Shown here piece after piece: positions 7,257 to 16,436 of a stretch of 64,000 bases of DNA; within the stretch, counting starts at the first letter, position 1, and each line of letters begins with the position of its first letter. The position numbers and the translations under genes are program-made. The stretch comes from AEGEAN-183 sp964614345 (GTDB taxonomy: Bacteria > Pseudomonadota > Gammaproteobacteria > Magnimaribacterales > Magnimaribacteraceae): NCBI GenBank assembly GCA_964614345.1, contig CAZTLP010000003.1, forward strand, positions 1-64,000. Reading direction: 5' to 3'. Below the pieces are notes generated by a model. It worked only from the letters and a program-made list of their open reading frames with translations, was not told where the DNA came from and ran no database searches.

Positions 7257-8900
7257 ATGATTTCTGGAGTAGTAAATTATTCTGGAAGGTCCTTCTTTAT
7301 CCAGCTTATTTTCCTTGCAAGCTTTATCGTATTGCTCTCGAGGCTGTTATATATTCAAGTTTTCCAGGATGACTTTATAAAAAAACAACTTGATTCAAGA
7401 ATTGCCTTGGAAAGTCATATCCTTTCTAAAAGAGGAAAAATTCTAGACAGAAATAATAGGTTATTAGCAGTTGATGTAACTGGTTATACAGTTATTGCTG
7501 ATTTGAGCCTTTTTAATCCAAGTACCAATCAGATTAAAGTTTTAGGTTCCATTTTTCCAATTAATGAAGACAAGATACAAAGAATACTAAAGCGAAAAGG
7601 CCATGTTGAGATTGTTCGGCATATAAGTGAAGAAATCAAAATAGAAGTCGAATCTCTAAATATTCAAGGATTATTTTTTAAACGAAACCTTCAAAGAAGT
7701 TATCCTCAAAGGGAGATCAGCTCACATGTAGTAGGTATAACAGATATAGATAGGAAGGGCATACAAGGTAGTGAATTAGTTTTTAATAGAGTATTGAAGG
7801 GTAAGGATGGAGAATTTATAGGTCTTAAAAGCCCAATAGGAGCTATAGGAGGGGAAAGAAAGTCACCCACTCAGGGAATGGACTTAAAGTTAACAATTGA
7901 TGTGCGCTTACAATCTATTTCACATCATGAGCTAAAAAAAGCAGTTGATAAATATGAAGCTGAATCCGGAAGCATTGTAATTATTAATCCAAAAACAGCT
8001 GAGATTCTATCTTTAAGTAACTACCCAACTTTTAATCCTTCAAATAGAAAAGGGATTAAAGATCTCAGCGTTTTTAGAAATAGAGCAACTGTTGATGTTT
8101 TTGAACCAGGCTCAGTAGTTAAACCCATTGCAATGGCTGCTATCTTAAAATCAAAGAAAGTTGATATGGAAGCCAGAATAAATACTTCTCCTGGATGGAT
8201 TGAATACGAAGGGTATAAAACCAGCGACTTTAGAGATTATGGAAATTTAACTTTATCTGGAATTATCTCTCATTCAAGCAATGTTGGAATGGTAAAGTTG
8301 TGTCGAGACCAAGAGCCTAAAGATCTTCTTGGAGTGTTTTCAGATTTTGGAATAGGCGTACAACCTGTAAATATTTTAATACCCTCTAGAGAAGGATTCT
8401 TACCACAAGCATCCGCTATGAGTAAACGAGACAAAGTAAGTTCCTGTTATGGATATGGAATTTCTATGACTGCTATACAATTAGCTCAAGCCTATCAAGT
8501 ATTTGCTAATGAAGGTGTCTTTAGAGAATTAAATCTTTTTCACGATAAAGCTTTAACCAATCCTAAACTGGATAAACAAGTTCTTTCTAAGAGTACAGTT
8601 AGTTTAATTAATTCTATGTTAATTGAAGCTGTAAACTCCAAATCAGGTACTGCTAAAAAAGCTAGAATAGAGGGTAGAGTGGTAGCTGGTAAAACTGGAA
8701 CTGCAGAGAAAGAAAGAAACGGACAAACTACTTATACTACTAGTTTTGCAGGATTTGTTCCTGCTAAAAACCCATCACTTTTGGCTGTTATTGTTTTACA
8801 TGGAATAACCAATGATATTCATTCAGGAGGTTCCGTTGCTGCCCCTATTTTTTCTAAAGTAGTAGGTCAATCTATACATGCTTTAGAATCAGGAACTTAA
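7257..8900 (+). CDS. ftsI: Septal peptidoglycan transpeptidase FtsI (PBP3)
   Basis: 547 residues: an N-terminal membrane anchor (about residues 12-31), a pedestal domain and a penicillin-binding transpeptidase domain. The catalytic motifs are S-V-V-K with Ser286 and Lys289, S-S-N at 340-342, and K-T-G-T at 479-482. The enzyme cross-links septal peptidoglycan in complex with FtsW. The stop overlaps the murE start by 1 bp (TAATG arrangement), indicating translational coupling. In most relatives ftsI directly follows ftsL; here ftsQ, ftsA and ftsZ come between. Confidence 0.97.
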   Translation: MISGVVNYSGRSFFIQLIFLASFIVLLSRLLYIQVFQDDFIKKQLDSRIALESHILSKRGKILDRNNRLLAVDVTGYTVIADLSLFNPSTNQIKVLGSIFPINEDKIQRILKRKGHVEIVRHISEEIKIEVESLNIQGLFFKRNLQRSYPQREISSHVVGITDIDRKGIQGSELVFNRVLKGKDGEFIGLKSPIGAIGGERKSPTQGMDLKLTIDVRLQSISHHELKKAVDKYEAESGSIVIINPKTAEILSLSNYPTFNPSNRKGIKDLSVFRNRATVDVFEPGSVVKPIAMAAILKSKKVDMEARINTSPGWIEYEGYKTSDFRDYGNLTLSGIISHSSNVGMVKLCRDQEPKDLLGVFSDFGIGVQPVNILIPSREGFLPQASAMSKRDKVSSCYGYGISMTAIQLAQAYQVFANEGVFRELNLFHDKALTNPKLDKQVLSKSTVSLINSMLIEAVNSKSGTAKKARIEGRVVAGKTGTAEKERNGQTTYTTSFAGFVPAKNPSLLAVIVLHGITNDIHSGGSVAAPIFSKVVGQSIHALESGT

Positions 8901-10423
8901 TGAAACAGATTCCTTCTAACCCAATTCATCTAGACGATCTCTTGTCGGGATTAACGAAAGAGAATCTAGGTAATTCCAAAAATATTTTAATCAAAGGAAT
9001 TAGTTTAGATAGCAGGGAAATCGGTGAAGGCTTTCTTTTTTGCGCTCTTACTGGCGAAAAAGCTAACGGAAATCATTTTATTAGCGAAGCTTTTAAAAAA
9101 GGGGCAGTATTTTGTTTAACGGACAGTAAAGAGTTTGTATTTCACCTGTCAGGTCCAAATTTGGATCCAAATATTATTTACTTAAAGGATTTGAAAGAAA
9201 ATCTAGGCGTTATTAGTTCAAGGTTATTTAATGATCCATCTAAAAACCTTGAGACATTTGCAGTAACTGGCACTAATGGAAAAACTTCATGTGTAGAATT
9301 GATTTCTCAAATAGCACAATTAATTGATTATCAATGCGGGTATATCAGTACTATTGAAGTTTCTTTTGATGGAAAAGCTGTTAATCATTCATCTCTTCTA
9401 ACCACACCTGATCCAATTAGTTTACAAAGTTATTTTCATCAGATGGTAAAAGAAAATACTCAGCAGGTAGCTTTTGAAGTATCTTCCCACGGACTTGATC
9501 AACATCGTGTAGATGGTACTTCCATAGATACAGCAATTTTGACTAGTTTTTCTCAAGATCACTTGGATTATCATAAAAATATTAAAAATTATAAAAAAGT
9601 TAAAAAAAAGCTTTTCTATGAACTTAAACCTAAAAATATAATCTTAAATACTGACAACATATTGGGAAAAGAAATATATAAGGATCTTCAAACTACAAAC
9701 AAATCTTGTTCTTTTTTTTCAGTTTCTAGTGAGGTGGGCGCTGATTTTAAATATTCCTTTTCAAGATCAACAAATAGATATATTGATGTAAGTCTTAATA
9801 CACCCAAGAAAAACGTAAAATTTTCATTAAATACAATCTCCCGACCATTGGCCTCAAATGCTGTATGTGCAGTAGCTGCTTTGATTTCTAGGGGCTTTGA
9901 TTTAGATAAAGTTTATCCAAAATTAAAAGATTTAAAATTCCCAAAAGGAAGAATGGACTTAATCAATTTGAGTAAGAAAGATTTGTGTTTTATAGATTAC
10001 GCCCACACTCCTGAAGCGCTAGAGACTTCATTAATTGAGTTAAAAGATGCGTATAAGGAACATAAACTTTGGTGTATTTTTGGTTGCGGAGGAGAAAGAG
10101 ATAAAGATAAAAGACCAAAAATGGGAAAAATTGCTGAATCAATATCTGATTTTTTAATAGTTACTAATGATAACCCTAGATCTGAGAATGAATTAGTTAT
10201 TATTAAAGATATTCAAAAAGGCATAAAAAATAAGAAAAAGGTTAAATTTATAAACAACAGGAAGGAAGCTATCTCTTACTGTCTTAATAAAATTAAAGCT
10301 AGTGGTGAAAGTAATATTCTTCTAATTTCTGGTAAAGGACATGAAGATTATCAAGATATTTTGGGCAAAAGAATAAAATTTAGTGACCATCAACAAGTAA
10401 AGGATTTTCTTAAAGATGTCTAA
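8900..10423 (+). CDS. murE: UDP-MurNAc-tripeptide synthetase MurE (meso-DAP type)
   Basis: 507 residues with Mur-ligase domains. The ATP loop GTNGKT is at residues 124-129. DNPR at 424-427 is the meso-diaminopimelate recognition motif, so the third peptide residue is predicted to be meso-DAP, as in other Gram-negatives. The enzyme acts in the cytoplasm on UDP-MurNAc-L-Ala-D-Glu. It starts within the ftsI stop and ends with an 8-bp overlap with murF, so ftsI-murE-murF are probably translated in a coupled fashion. dapA, in the pathway that supplies meso-DAP, is at 46035. Confidence 0.97.
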   Translation: MKQIPSNPIHLDDLLSGLTKENLGNSKNILIKGISLDSREIGEGFLFCALTGEKANGNHFISEAFKKGAVFCLTDSKEFVFHLSGPNLDPNIIYLKDLKENLGVISSRLFNDPSKNLETFAVTGTNGKTSCVELISQIAQLIDYQCGYISTIEVSFDGKAVNHSSLLTTPDPISLQSYFHQMVKENTQQVAFEVSSHGLDQHRVDGTSIDTAILTSFSQDHLDYHKNIKNYKKVKKKLFYELKPKNIILNTDNILGKEIYKDLQTTNKSCSFFSVSSEVGADFKYSFSRSTNRYIDVSLNTPKKNVKFSLNTISRPLASNAVCAVAALISRGFDLDKVYPKLKDLKFPKGRMDLINLSKKDLCFIDYAHTPEALETSLIELKDAYKEHKLWCIFGCGGERDKDKRPKMGKIAESISDFLIVTNDNPRSENELVIIKDIQKGIKNKKKVKFINNRKEAISYCLNKIKASGESNILLISGKGHEDYQDILGKRIKFSDHQQVKDFLKDV

Positions 10424-11777
10424 AGGAAAAAACAATTTATCTTTATCGAAGATAGCTAAAGAATTAGATATACAACTAGTAGGAGGTACCGGAAAGGAGA
10501 CTTTTAATGGAATAAGCATTGATTCCAGAACCCTAAAACCAAATGATATATTTATAGCCCTAAAGGGGCCTTCAAATGATGGCCATGATTATGTAATAGA
10601 AGCAAAAGAGAAAGGCGCAACAGCCCTTGTAGTAGAAAAGGATATTTCTATAGATAAACCTTACTTTCTGGTTAATGACTGCTATAAATTCTTAGATCAT
10701 TTAGCCAAATATCAAAGAGATATATTCACCGGAAAGGTTATTGGGCTGACAGGAAGTAATGGCAAAACAACCACCAAAGAAATTATTTATAGCTTACTTC
10801 AAAAAGATGGATGCCATAAAACTAAAGGCAATAAAAATAACCATATAGGAGTGCCATTAACATTATCCTCACTTTCAAACCATTATAAGTATGCAGTTAT
10901 AGAAATTGGTACTAACTCCCCTGGAGAAATAAATAACTTATCGACTAAAGTTGAGCCTGATGTTGCTTTGATTATAAATGCAGCAGCTTCTCATCTAGAG
11001 AAGTTAGATTCAGTGGAGAAAGTAGCACAAGAAAAGAGTTTCATTCTGGAGCAATTACACGAGAACGGCATTGCCGTATTGCCTCGCGACTCAGAGTTCT
11101 TTTTTTATTGGAAAGAAAGAAGTGAGGGTAGGAGAATTATTTCGTTCGGGTTTCATCAAGACTCTGATATCCGTTTGAGTAATATACGAACAGACCTATT
11201 AAAAAACGAAATTTCTTTTGACTTAAATTATGTTGAGAAGTCTATTAAATGTTATATGAAAGGAATTGCCTCACATAACTGTTTGAATGCTACGGCTGCT
11301 CTATCTGTTTGCCATGCTCTTAATATAGAACTTGAAGAGGTTAGTGTTAATTTAAGCAACATAACTTTTCCTAAGAGAAGAATGGAAGTAAAAAAAGCCC
11401 TAAAAGATTCAGTTCTTATAGATGACTCCTATAATGCCAACCCAGAGTCTATGAAGAAGTCTTTAGATGTTTTAGGTGATATGGATGGAAAGAATAGAAT
11501 TTTTATTGCTGGAGAAATGGGTGAATTAGGTAAACAAGAGGAAAAATACCATGTTGAGATTTGTGAATATGCTCTAGGTAAAGTTGAGGAATTCTTGTGT
11601 ATCGGTGATTTATGGAAAGAAGGCTTAAAGCATATTTCTGATATTGGAATCAAGTTTTCTTCTAAAGATAAATTATTAGAATACTTGAACACTAAACTGA
11701 CCAAAGACTCTATAATTTTGGTTAAAGGCTCTAGGTCCACAGGTATGGATTATATTTCTGATAAATTAAAGGTTTAA
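10416..11777 (+). CDS. murF: UDP-MurNAc-tripeptide--D-Ala-D-Ala ligase MurF
   Basis: 453 residues. The N-terminal substrate domain contains GISIDSR (about 32-38), the P-loop GSNGKTT is at 113-119, and the C-terminal domain begins near VLIDDSYNANPESM. MurF adds D-Ala-D-Ala to complete the UDP-MurNAc-pentapeptide. It overlaps murE by 8 bp and ends directly against the mraY GTG. The dipeptide is made by Ddl, encoded at the end of the same cluster. Confidence 0.96.
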   Translation: MSKGKNNLSLSKIAKELDIQLVGGTGKETFNGISIDSRTLKPNDIFIALKGPSNDGHDYVIEAKEKGATALVVEKDISIDKPYFLVNDCYKFLDHLAKYQRDIFTGKVIGLTGSNGKTTTKEIIYSLLQKDGCHKTKGNKNNHIGVPLTLSSLSNHYKYAVIEIGTNSPGEINNLSTKVEPDVALIINAAASHLEKLDSVEKVAQEKSFILEQLHENGIAVLPRDSEFFFYWKERSEGRRIISFGFHQDSDIRLSNIRTDLLKNEISFDLNYVEKSIKCYMKGIASHNCLNATAALSVCHALNIELEEVSVNLSNITFPKRRMEVKKALKDSVLIDDSYNANPESMKKSLDVLGDMDGKNRIFIAGEMGELGKQEEKYHVEICEYALGKVEEFLCIGDLWKEGLKHISDIGIKFSSKDKLLEYLNTKLTKDSIILVKGSRSTGMDYISDKLKV

Positions 11778-12860
11778 GTGTTAGTTGAATTATTAGATTT
11801 CTTTTCTGATAGTTACGGGCCATTGAGGGTCTTTGACTACTTATCCTTTCGAGCTATATTTGCAACACTAACTGCTTTATTAGTTTCATTAATTTTAGGA
11901 CCAAGATTCATAAATAAAATGCAGGCTATTGAGGTAGGTCAAGTTATAAGAGAAAAAGGACCTGCAACTCATCTGTCAAAGAAGGGAACCCCCACTATGG
12001 GTGGAACACTTATTTTGACATCTATATTTATTAGCACGATATTATGGGGTGATCTAGAGAATAGATATTTATGGGTAGCTTTAGGTGTAACAACGTTATT
12101 TGGCGCTTTAGGATGGGTAGATGATCTGTACAAGTTACGATTCGAGTCAAGTAAAGGGCTTTCTCCTTTAGCCAAAATCTTTTGGCAAAGTTTAATAGCC
12201 TTAGCTGCAGTTATTTATCTTTTTTATAGTTCAGAAAATATAAATGAAACAAGCTTCATTGTTCCATTTTTCAAAAATATATCTATACCCTTGGGTTTTG
12301 GTTTTATTCTTCTTTCTTATCTTGTAATTATTGGGTCAAGCAATGCAGTTAATCTTACGGACGGACTAGATGGCCTCGCTATTCTTCCGTGTGTAATGGT
12401 TGCGGGTGGACTAGGTCTCATAGGATATGCTGCAGGTAATACTATTTATGCTGAATACTTGAATATCCCTTATCTTGCTGGAACGGGTGAAATGTTAATA
12501 TTTTGTGGTGCTTTGGTGGGTTCAGGCATTGGGTTTCTTTGGTATAACACCTATCCAGCCCAAGTCTTTATGGGAGATGTAGGTTCTTTAGCATTAGGGG
12601 CAGCCTTAGGAGTTGTCGCAGTAATAATCAGGCATGAATATGTATTGCTAATAATGGGAGGAGTTTTCGTTGTTGAAACTCTTTCAGTTATTGTACAGGT
12701 TGCTTCTTTTAGATTAACAGGAAAGCGAGTTTTTAGAATGGCCCCAATTCATCATCATTACGAGCTAAAGGGATGGCCCGAGCCCAGAGTAATTGTTAGA
12801 TTCTGGATAATTACTTTTATGTTAGTTTTAATCGGACTAGTAACTCTAAAACTTAGATAA
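11778..12860 (+). CDS. mraY: Phospho-MurNAc-pentapeptide transferase MraY
   Basis: 360 residues with about ten membrane helices. Conserved polar loops are visible: GTPTMGG (about 72-78), GWVDDLYKL with the Asp pair near residues 116-117, NLTDGLDGLA near 192-201, and IHHHYELKGWPE near 325-336. MraY transfers phospho-MurNAc-pentapeptide to undecaprenyl phosphate, making Lipid I at the inner membrane. Translation starts at a GTG placed directly after the murF stop. A clear candidate for recycling its carrier lipid, the DUF368 transporter, is at 28450. Confidence 0.97.
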   Translation: MLVELLDFFSDSYGPLRVFDYLSFRAIFATLTALLVSLILGPRFINKMQAIEVGQVIREKGPATHLSKKGTPTMGGTLILTSIFISTILWGDLENRYLWVALGVTTLFGALGWVDDLYKLRFESSKGLSPLAKIFWQSLIALAAVIYLFYSSENINETSFIVPFFKNISIPLGFGFILLSYLVIIGSSNAVNLTDGLDGLAILPCVMVAGGLGLIGYAAGNTIYAEYLNIPYLAGTGEMLIFCGALVGSGIGFLWYNTYPAQVFMGDVGSLALGAALGVVAVIIRHEYVLLIMGGVFVVETLSVIVQVASFRLTGKRVFRMAPIHHHYELKGWPEPRVIVRFWIITFMLVLIGLVTLKLR

Positions 12861-12881
12861 ATTCTAAGTCGAGTAAAAGTT

Positions 12882-14195
12882 ATGCATCTTATTCTAGGGT
12901 TCGGTGCAACTGGAGCCTCATACCTAAGGTATTTAAATGAAAGAAATATATCTTCATTAGTTGTAGATTCTAGAGACAGACCTTCTGGTTTATTGGAATT
13001 CGATAATCTAAAAAATGATAATTTTCTACTCGGTAAATTTGATGTGGGAGTATTAGATCGAGTACATACAATTTTAGTCAGCCCTGGTATTGATTATGAA
13101 AACGAGATTCTAGTAGCTGGTAGAAAAAAAGGAATTAAGATTCTTACTGACATAGAAATTTTTGCAAAAGAATCAAAATCAAAAAAAATATTTATAACTG
13201 GAACGAATGGAAAGACCACCGTTGTTTCCATGATTGGACATGTGCTTAACAATATCTATGAAAATGAGGAGGTGGTTTGTAGTGGTAATATTGGAACTCC
13301 CGTTTTAGATACACTTAATAAAAAACAAGACATATCTGTAGTAGAACTTTCGAGTTTCCACCTAGAACACATCAAGAATCTCAACTCGGATATTGGGGTT
13401 CTGTTAAATGTTGAACAAGACCACTTAGATCGACATGGTTCTTTTGATAATTACAAGAAATTAAAGGAAAAAGTACTTTTTGGCTGTTCTGTAGGCCTAA
13501 CTGGAAAAGAGATTTTATTATCAATAGAGTCTACTGGAGAGAAAATATTAAGTTTTGAAGACTTGACTAAACCTTTTAGAAAAAAAATTGATAATTTATT
13601 TAAAAGTGACTGGCCAGATCATGAAATATTAAATATTCACTCTGTTTTAAGCATAGTGTTGGTTTTTGAAACTCTAAAAAATAAAAAAACCTTAAGCGAA
13701 GTTTTGGTTGAGCAGTCTGGTTTAATAAATAAATGTGCTGAGACCTTAAAATCTTTTAAGAGACTTGAGCACAGATTTGAAATTTTAGGTTCACGAAATG
13801 GAGTTACTTACATAAATGATTCCAAGAGTACTAATATTTCTTCTTTATTAACCGCAATCAAATCAGCTGAAAAATCTTATGGTAAAAATAAAGTTGTCTT
13901 AATCTGCGGCGGCGATTCTAAAGATCAGGATTTTTCTAAGATTAGTAAAAAAGATTTGGACTCTACTAAGAAGATATTGATATACGGAAAGGATAAAGAA
14001 AAAATTTTCAAAGAAATTTGTAAAAAAGCAGATTGTTCTTTGGTTAAGGATCTTAAAGATGCTATTGAACAGTCAGCCTCTTCCTGTCACAAGGGAGACG
14101 TAGTCCTGCTTTCTCCTGCATGCGCAAGTACTGACATGTTTTTAGACTACAGAGAAAGAGGAGATAAGTTTAAAGAGTTATCTGGATTTAATTAG
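12882..14195 (+). CDS. murD: UDP-MurNAc-L-alanine--D-glutamate ligase MurD
   Basis: 437 residues. The N-terminal Rossmann-like loop is GFGATGAS, the P-loop GTNGKTT is at 107-113, and the C terminus has YINDSKSTN and LICGGDSKDQDF. MurD adds D-glutamate to UDP-MurNAc-L-Ala in the cytoplasm. It sits between mraY (21-bp gap) and ftsW (1-bp gap), the usual order. Confidence 0.96.
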   Translation: MHLILGFGATGASYLRYLNERNISSLVVDSRDRPSGLLEFDNLKNDNFLLGKFDVGVLDRVHTILVSPGIDYENEILVAGRKKGIKILTDIEIFAKESKSKKIFITGTNGKTTVVSMIGHVLNNIYENEEVVCSGNIGTPVLDTLNKKQDISVVELSSFHLEHIKNLNSDIGVLLNVEQDHLDRHGSFDNYKKLKEKVLFGCSVGLTGKEILLSIESTGEKILSFEDLTKPFRKKIDNLFKSDWPDHEILNIHSVLSIVLVFETLKNKKTLSEVLVEQSGLINKCAETLKSFKRLEHRFEILGSRNGVTYINDSKSTNISSLLTAIKSAEKSYGKNKVVLICGGDSKDQDFSKISKKDLDSTKKILIYGKDKEKIFKEICKKADCSLVKDLKDAIEQSASSCHKGDVVLLSPACASTDMFLDYRERGDKFKELSGFN

Positions 14196-14196
14196 A

Positions 14197-15372
14197 ATGT
14201 TTGCTCATTTAGGAAAATATTTTTCATTGCCTGATTTAAAAAAAATTGATTTTATTTTTTTTGGTCTATTTCTTTTTTTATGTCTTTTTGGTCTTTTAGC
14301 AGTAGCTACAGCATCAATTGAATTTTCAGACTCTATAACAGGAGAGCCTTTAAATTTCACTAAAAAACAGTTTATCCATTTATTAGCTGGGTTTTTTCTA
14401 TTTTCATTATTTCTGTCAATACCTTTAGCATTTTGGGAGAATTTTGATCGCTTGTTTTTAGGACTCGGAATTATTTTGTTGGTGATGGTTTTTATTCCTG
14501 GAATAGGCTTTGAAGTTAATGGCTCACACAGATGGATACGTATTGGTCCTTTCGGGTTACAGCCTTCCGAGATAATGAAACTCTTAAGTATCGTTTATAT
14601 TGCTGGATATTCTGTAAGACGTCTAAAAGACCTACAATCTAATTGGCTTGGTTTCTTCAGGCCTGCGGTTTTAATTGTTTTAGTAGTTTCATTAATACTT
14701 ATCCAGCCAGATCTAGGAACTTCAGCAGTGATCTTTGCTACTGTCTTAGGAATGCTTTTTGTAGCAGGCGCTCAGATGAAACAGTTTCTTCTAGTTATAG
14801 GTTTAGGTTTGTTAGGTATCTCAGCATTAATAATCTTTGTCCCCTGGAGATGGGAGAGGATCATTTCTTTCATGGATCCTTGGACAGATCCCTTTGGTGG
14901 AGGTTATCAATTAACTTTATCTTTAATGGCTATAGGGAGAGGAGAATGGTTTGGTGTAGGTTTAGGAGAAGGTCTTATGAAATTAGGATACCTTCCTGAT
15001 GCACATACCGATTTTATTTTTTCTGTGATAGTAGAAGAAATGGGTCTTTTTACTGCGATTTTAATTATTTCTTCTTTATTTTTTATTTCCTTTAGATCTT
15101 TCTATATAGGAAGAAAGGCATTAGAAAGAAACTTATATTTTGGTTTTTTTATTGCTTATGGAGTGGCAATTTTAGTTGGTCTCCACACATTTATTAATGT
15201 TGGTGTTGCAACCGGGTTATTACCTACAAAAGGCCTCACATTGCCTTTTTTAAGTTATGGAGGTACAAATTTACTCATTATGTGTTGTTTGTGTGCATTA
15301 GTTCTTAGAGTAGATCAAGAAACAAAGTCTGCTATGCCGTCGATAAACATTTCTAGAAGGGTAAGCTTTTAA
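14197..15372 (+). CDS. ftsW: Septal peptidoglycan glycosyltransferase FtsW
   Basis: 391 residues, SEDS family, about ten membrane helices. FEVNGSHRWIRIGPFGLQPS (about residues 107-126), FIDPW-like SFMDPWTDPFGGGYQ, and the C-terminal TKGLTLPFLSYGGTNLL are family hallmarks. FtsW polymerises Lipid II into septal glycan strands with FtsI as partner. The last codon overlaps the murG ATG by 1 bp. Confidence 0.97.
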   Translation: MFAHLGKYFSLPDLKKIDFIFFGLFLFLCLFGLLAVATASIEFSDSITGEPLNFTKKQFIHLLAGFFLFSLFLSIPLAFWENFDRLFLGLGIILLVMVFIPGIGFEVNGSHRWIRIGPFGLQPSEIMKLLSIVYIAGYSVRRLKDLQSNWLGFFRPAVLIVLVVSLILIQPDLGTSAVIFATVLGMLFVAGAQMKQFLLVIGLGLLGISALIIFVPWRWERIISFMDPWTDPFGGGYQLTLSLMAIGRGEWFGVGLGEGLMKLGYLPDAHTDFIFSVIVEEMGLFTAILIISSLFFISFRSFYIGRKALERNLYFGFFIAYGVAILVGLHTFINVGVATGLLPTKGLTLPFLSYGGTNLLIMCCLCALVLRVDQETKSAMPSINISRRVSF

Positions 15373-16436
15373 TGAAGGCATTATTTGTAGCAGGAGGAAC
15401 CGGAGGTCATGTTTACCCTGCTTTAGAGGTTGCTAGAGAGTTTAAAAATTCAGGCGTTCAGATATATTGGATTGGAAAAGAAAATTCTCTAGAACATGAG
15501 TTTTCTAAGAGGGAAGGGTTTAGTTTTAAGCCAATAAAATCTTCCGGTTTTAGAAAAAAGAGCTTTATAAAAAAAATCCTTTCTATTTTTTATTTAATTA
15601 TCTCTTTCATCAAATCCATCTACATTCTATTAAGAATTAAACCCAAGTTTATTTTTTGTTTTGGAGGTTATCTAAGTTTAGGACCTGGATTAGCTTCAGC
15701 TGTGTTGAGAGTTCCTTTATTTATTCACGAACAAAACAGCGTAGCAGGTTCTGCTAATAAATTATTAGCTAATCTAGCTACAGAAGTTTTTGAAGGGTTC
15801 CCTAATTCCTTTAAAAGAAATCTTGAGAATATTAATTTTGTAGGAAATCCAGTAAGACACGAAATAACCTCTTTTACTGATACAAACAAAACAGTGAGTA
15901 CCAAAAAATTTAAGTTATTAATCTTAGGTGGTAGTCAGGGATCAACCCAACTTAATTCATTAGTAATGGATTCTTTGAGTGAAGTAATAGACAAAAGTAA
16001 TTGGGAAATAGTTCACCAAACTGGTGAAGCTGATAGAGAGGAACTAAATCATTATTACAAAGACCTTAATGTTAGTTTTACGGTTGAGTCATTCATAACT
16101 AATATGGGTGAGGCTTATTCAAATTGTGATTTAGTCATTAGTAGGGCTGGAGCTATGACTGTTTCTGAGTTACTTGTGACCCATACCCCTAGCATATTAC
16201 TCCCGTTGCCATGGGCAACTGATGATCATCAGACTTTAAACGCTAAATATTTAGAAGACTTAGGGGCTGCAAAGGTTTTAGAGTCTGATAAAAAGAATAG
16301 CTCTGAATTAGCATCTTTATTGACCAACCTTTCTGTTAATAAAGAAGAAAGACTTTCTATGATTAATTCAGCTAAACTTGCCAATAATCAAGAAGTAACA
16401 AAAGCAATTTTTAAGAAAATAAATGAATCCATCTAA
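15372..16436 (+). CDS. murG: UDP-GlcNAc:Lipid I GlcNAc transferase MurG
   Basis: 354 residues, GT-B fold. The first glycine loop AGGTGGHVYPAL (about 7-18), FGGYLSLGPGLA near 96-107, HEQNSVAG near 118-125, LGGSQGS near 184-190 and the UDP-GlcNAc site ISRAGAMTVSEL near 256-267 are all present. MurG converts Lipid I to Lipid II on the cytoplasmic face of the inner membrane. It overlaps ftsW by 1 bp and murC by 14 bp. Confidence 0.97.
   Translation: MKALFVAGGTGGHVYPALEVAREFKNSGVQIYWIGKENSLEHEFSKREGFSFKPIKSSGFRKKSFIKKILSIFYLIISFIKSIYILLRIKPKFIFCFGGYLSLGPGLASAVLRVPLFIHEQNSVAGSANKLLANLATEVFEGFPNSFKRNLENINFVGNPVRHEITSFTDTNKTVSTKKFKLLILGGSQGSTQLNSLVMDSLSEVIDKSNWEIVHQTGEADREELNHYYKDLNVSFTVESFITNMGEAYSNCDLVISRAGAMTVSELLVTHTPSILLPLPWATDDHQTLNAKYLEDLGAAKVLESDKKNSSELASLLTNLSVNKEERLSMINSAKLANNQEVTKAIFKKINESI

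Noticed and set aside
14643..14999. 118-codon plus-strand frame inside ftsW
   Set aside because: Overlaps conserved FtsW codons in another frame; composition unlike a protein (many Arg, Ser and Cys).
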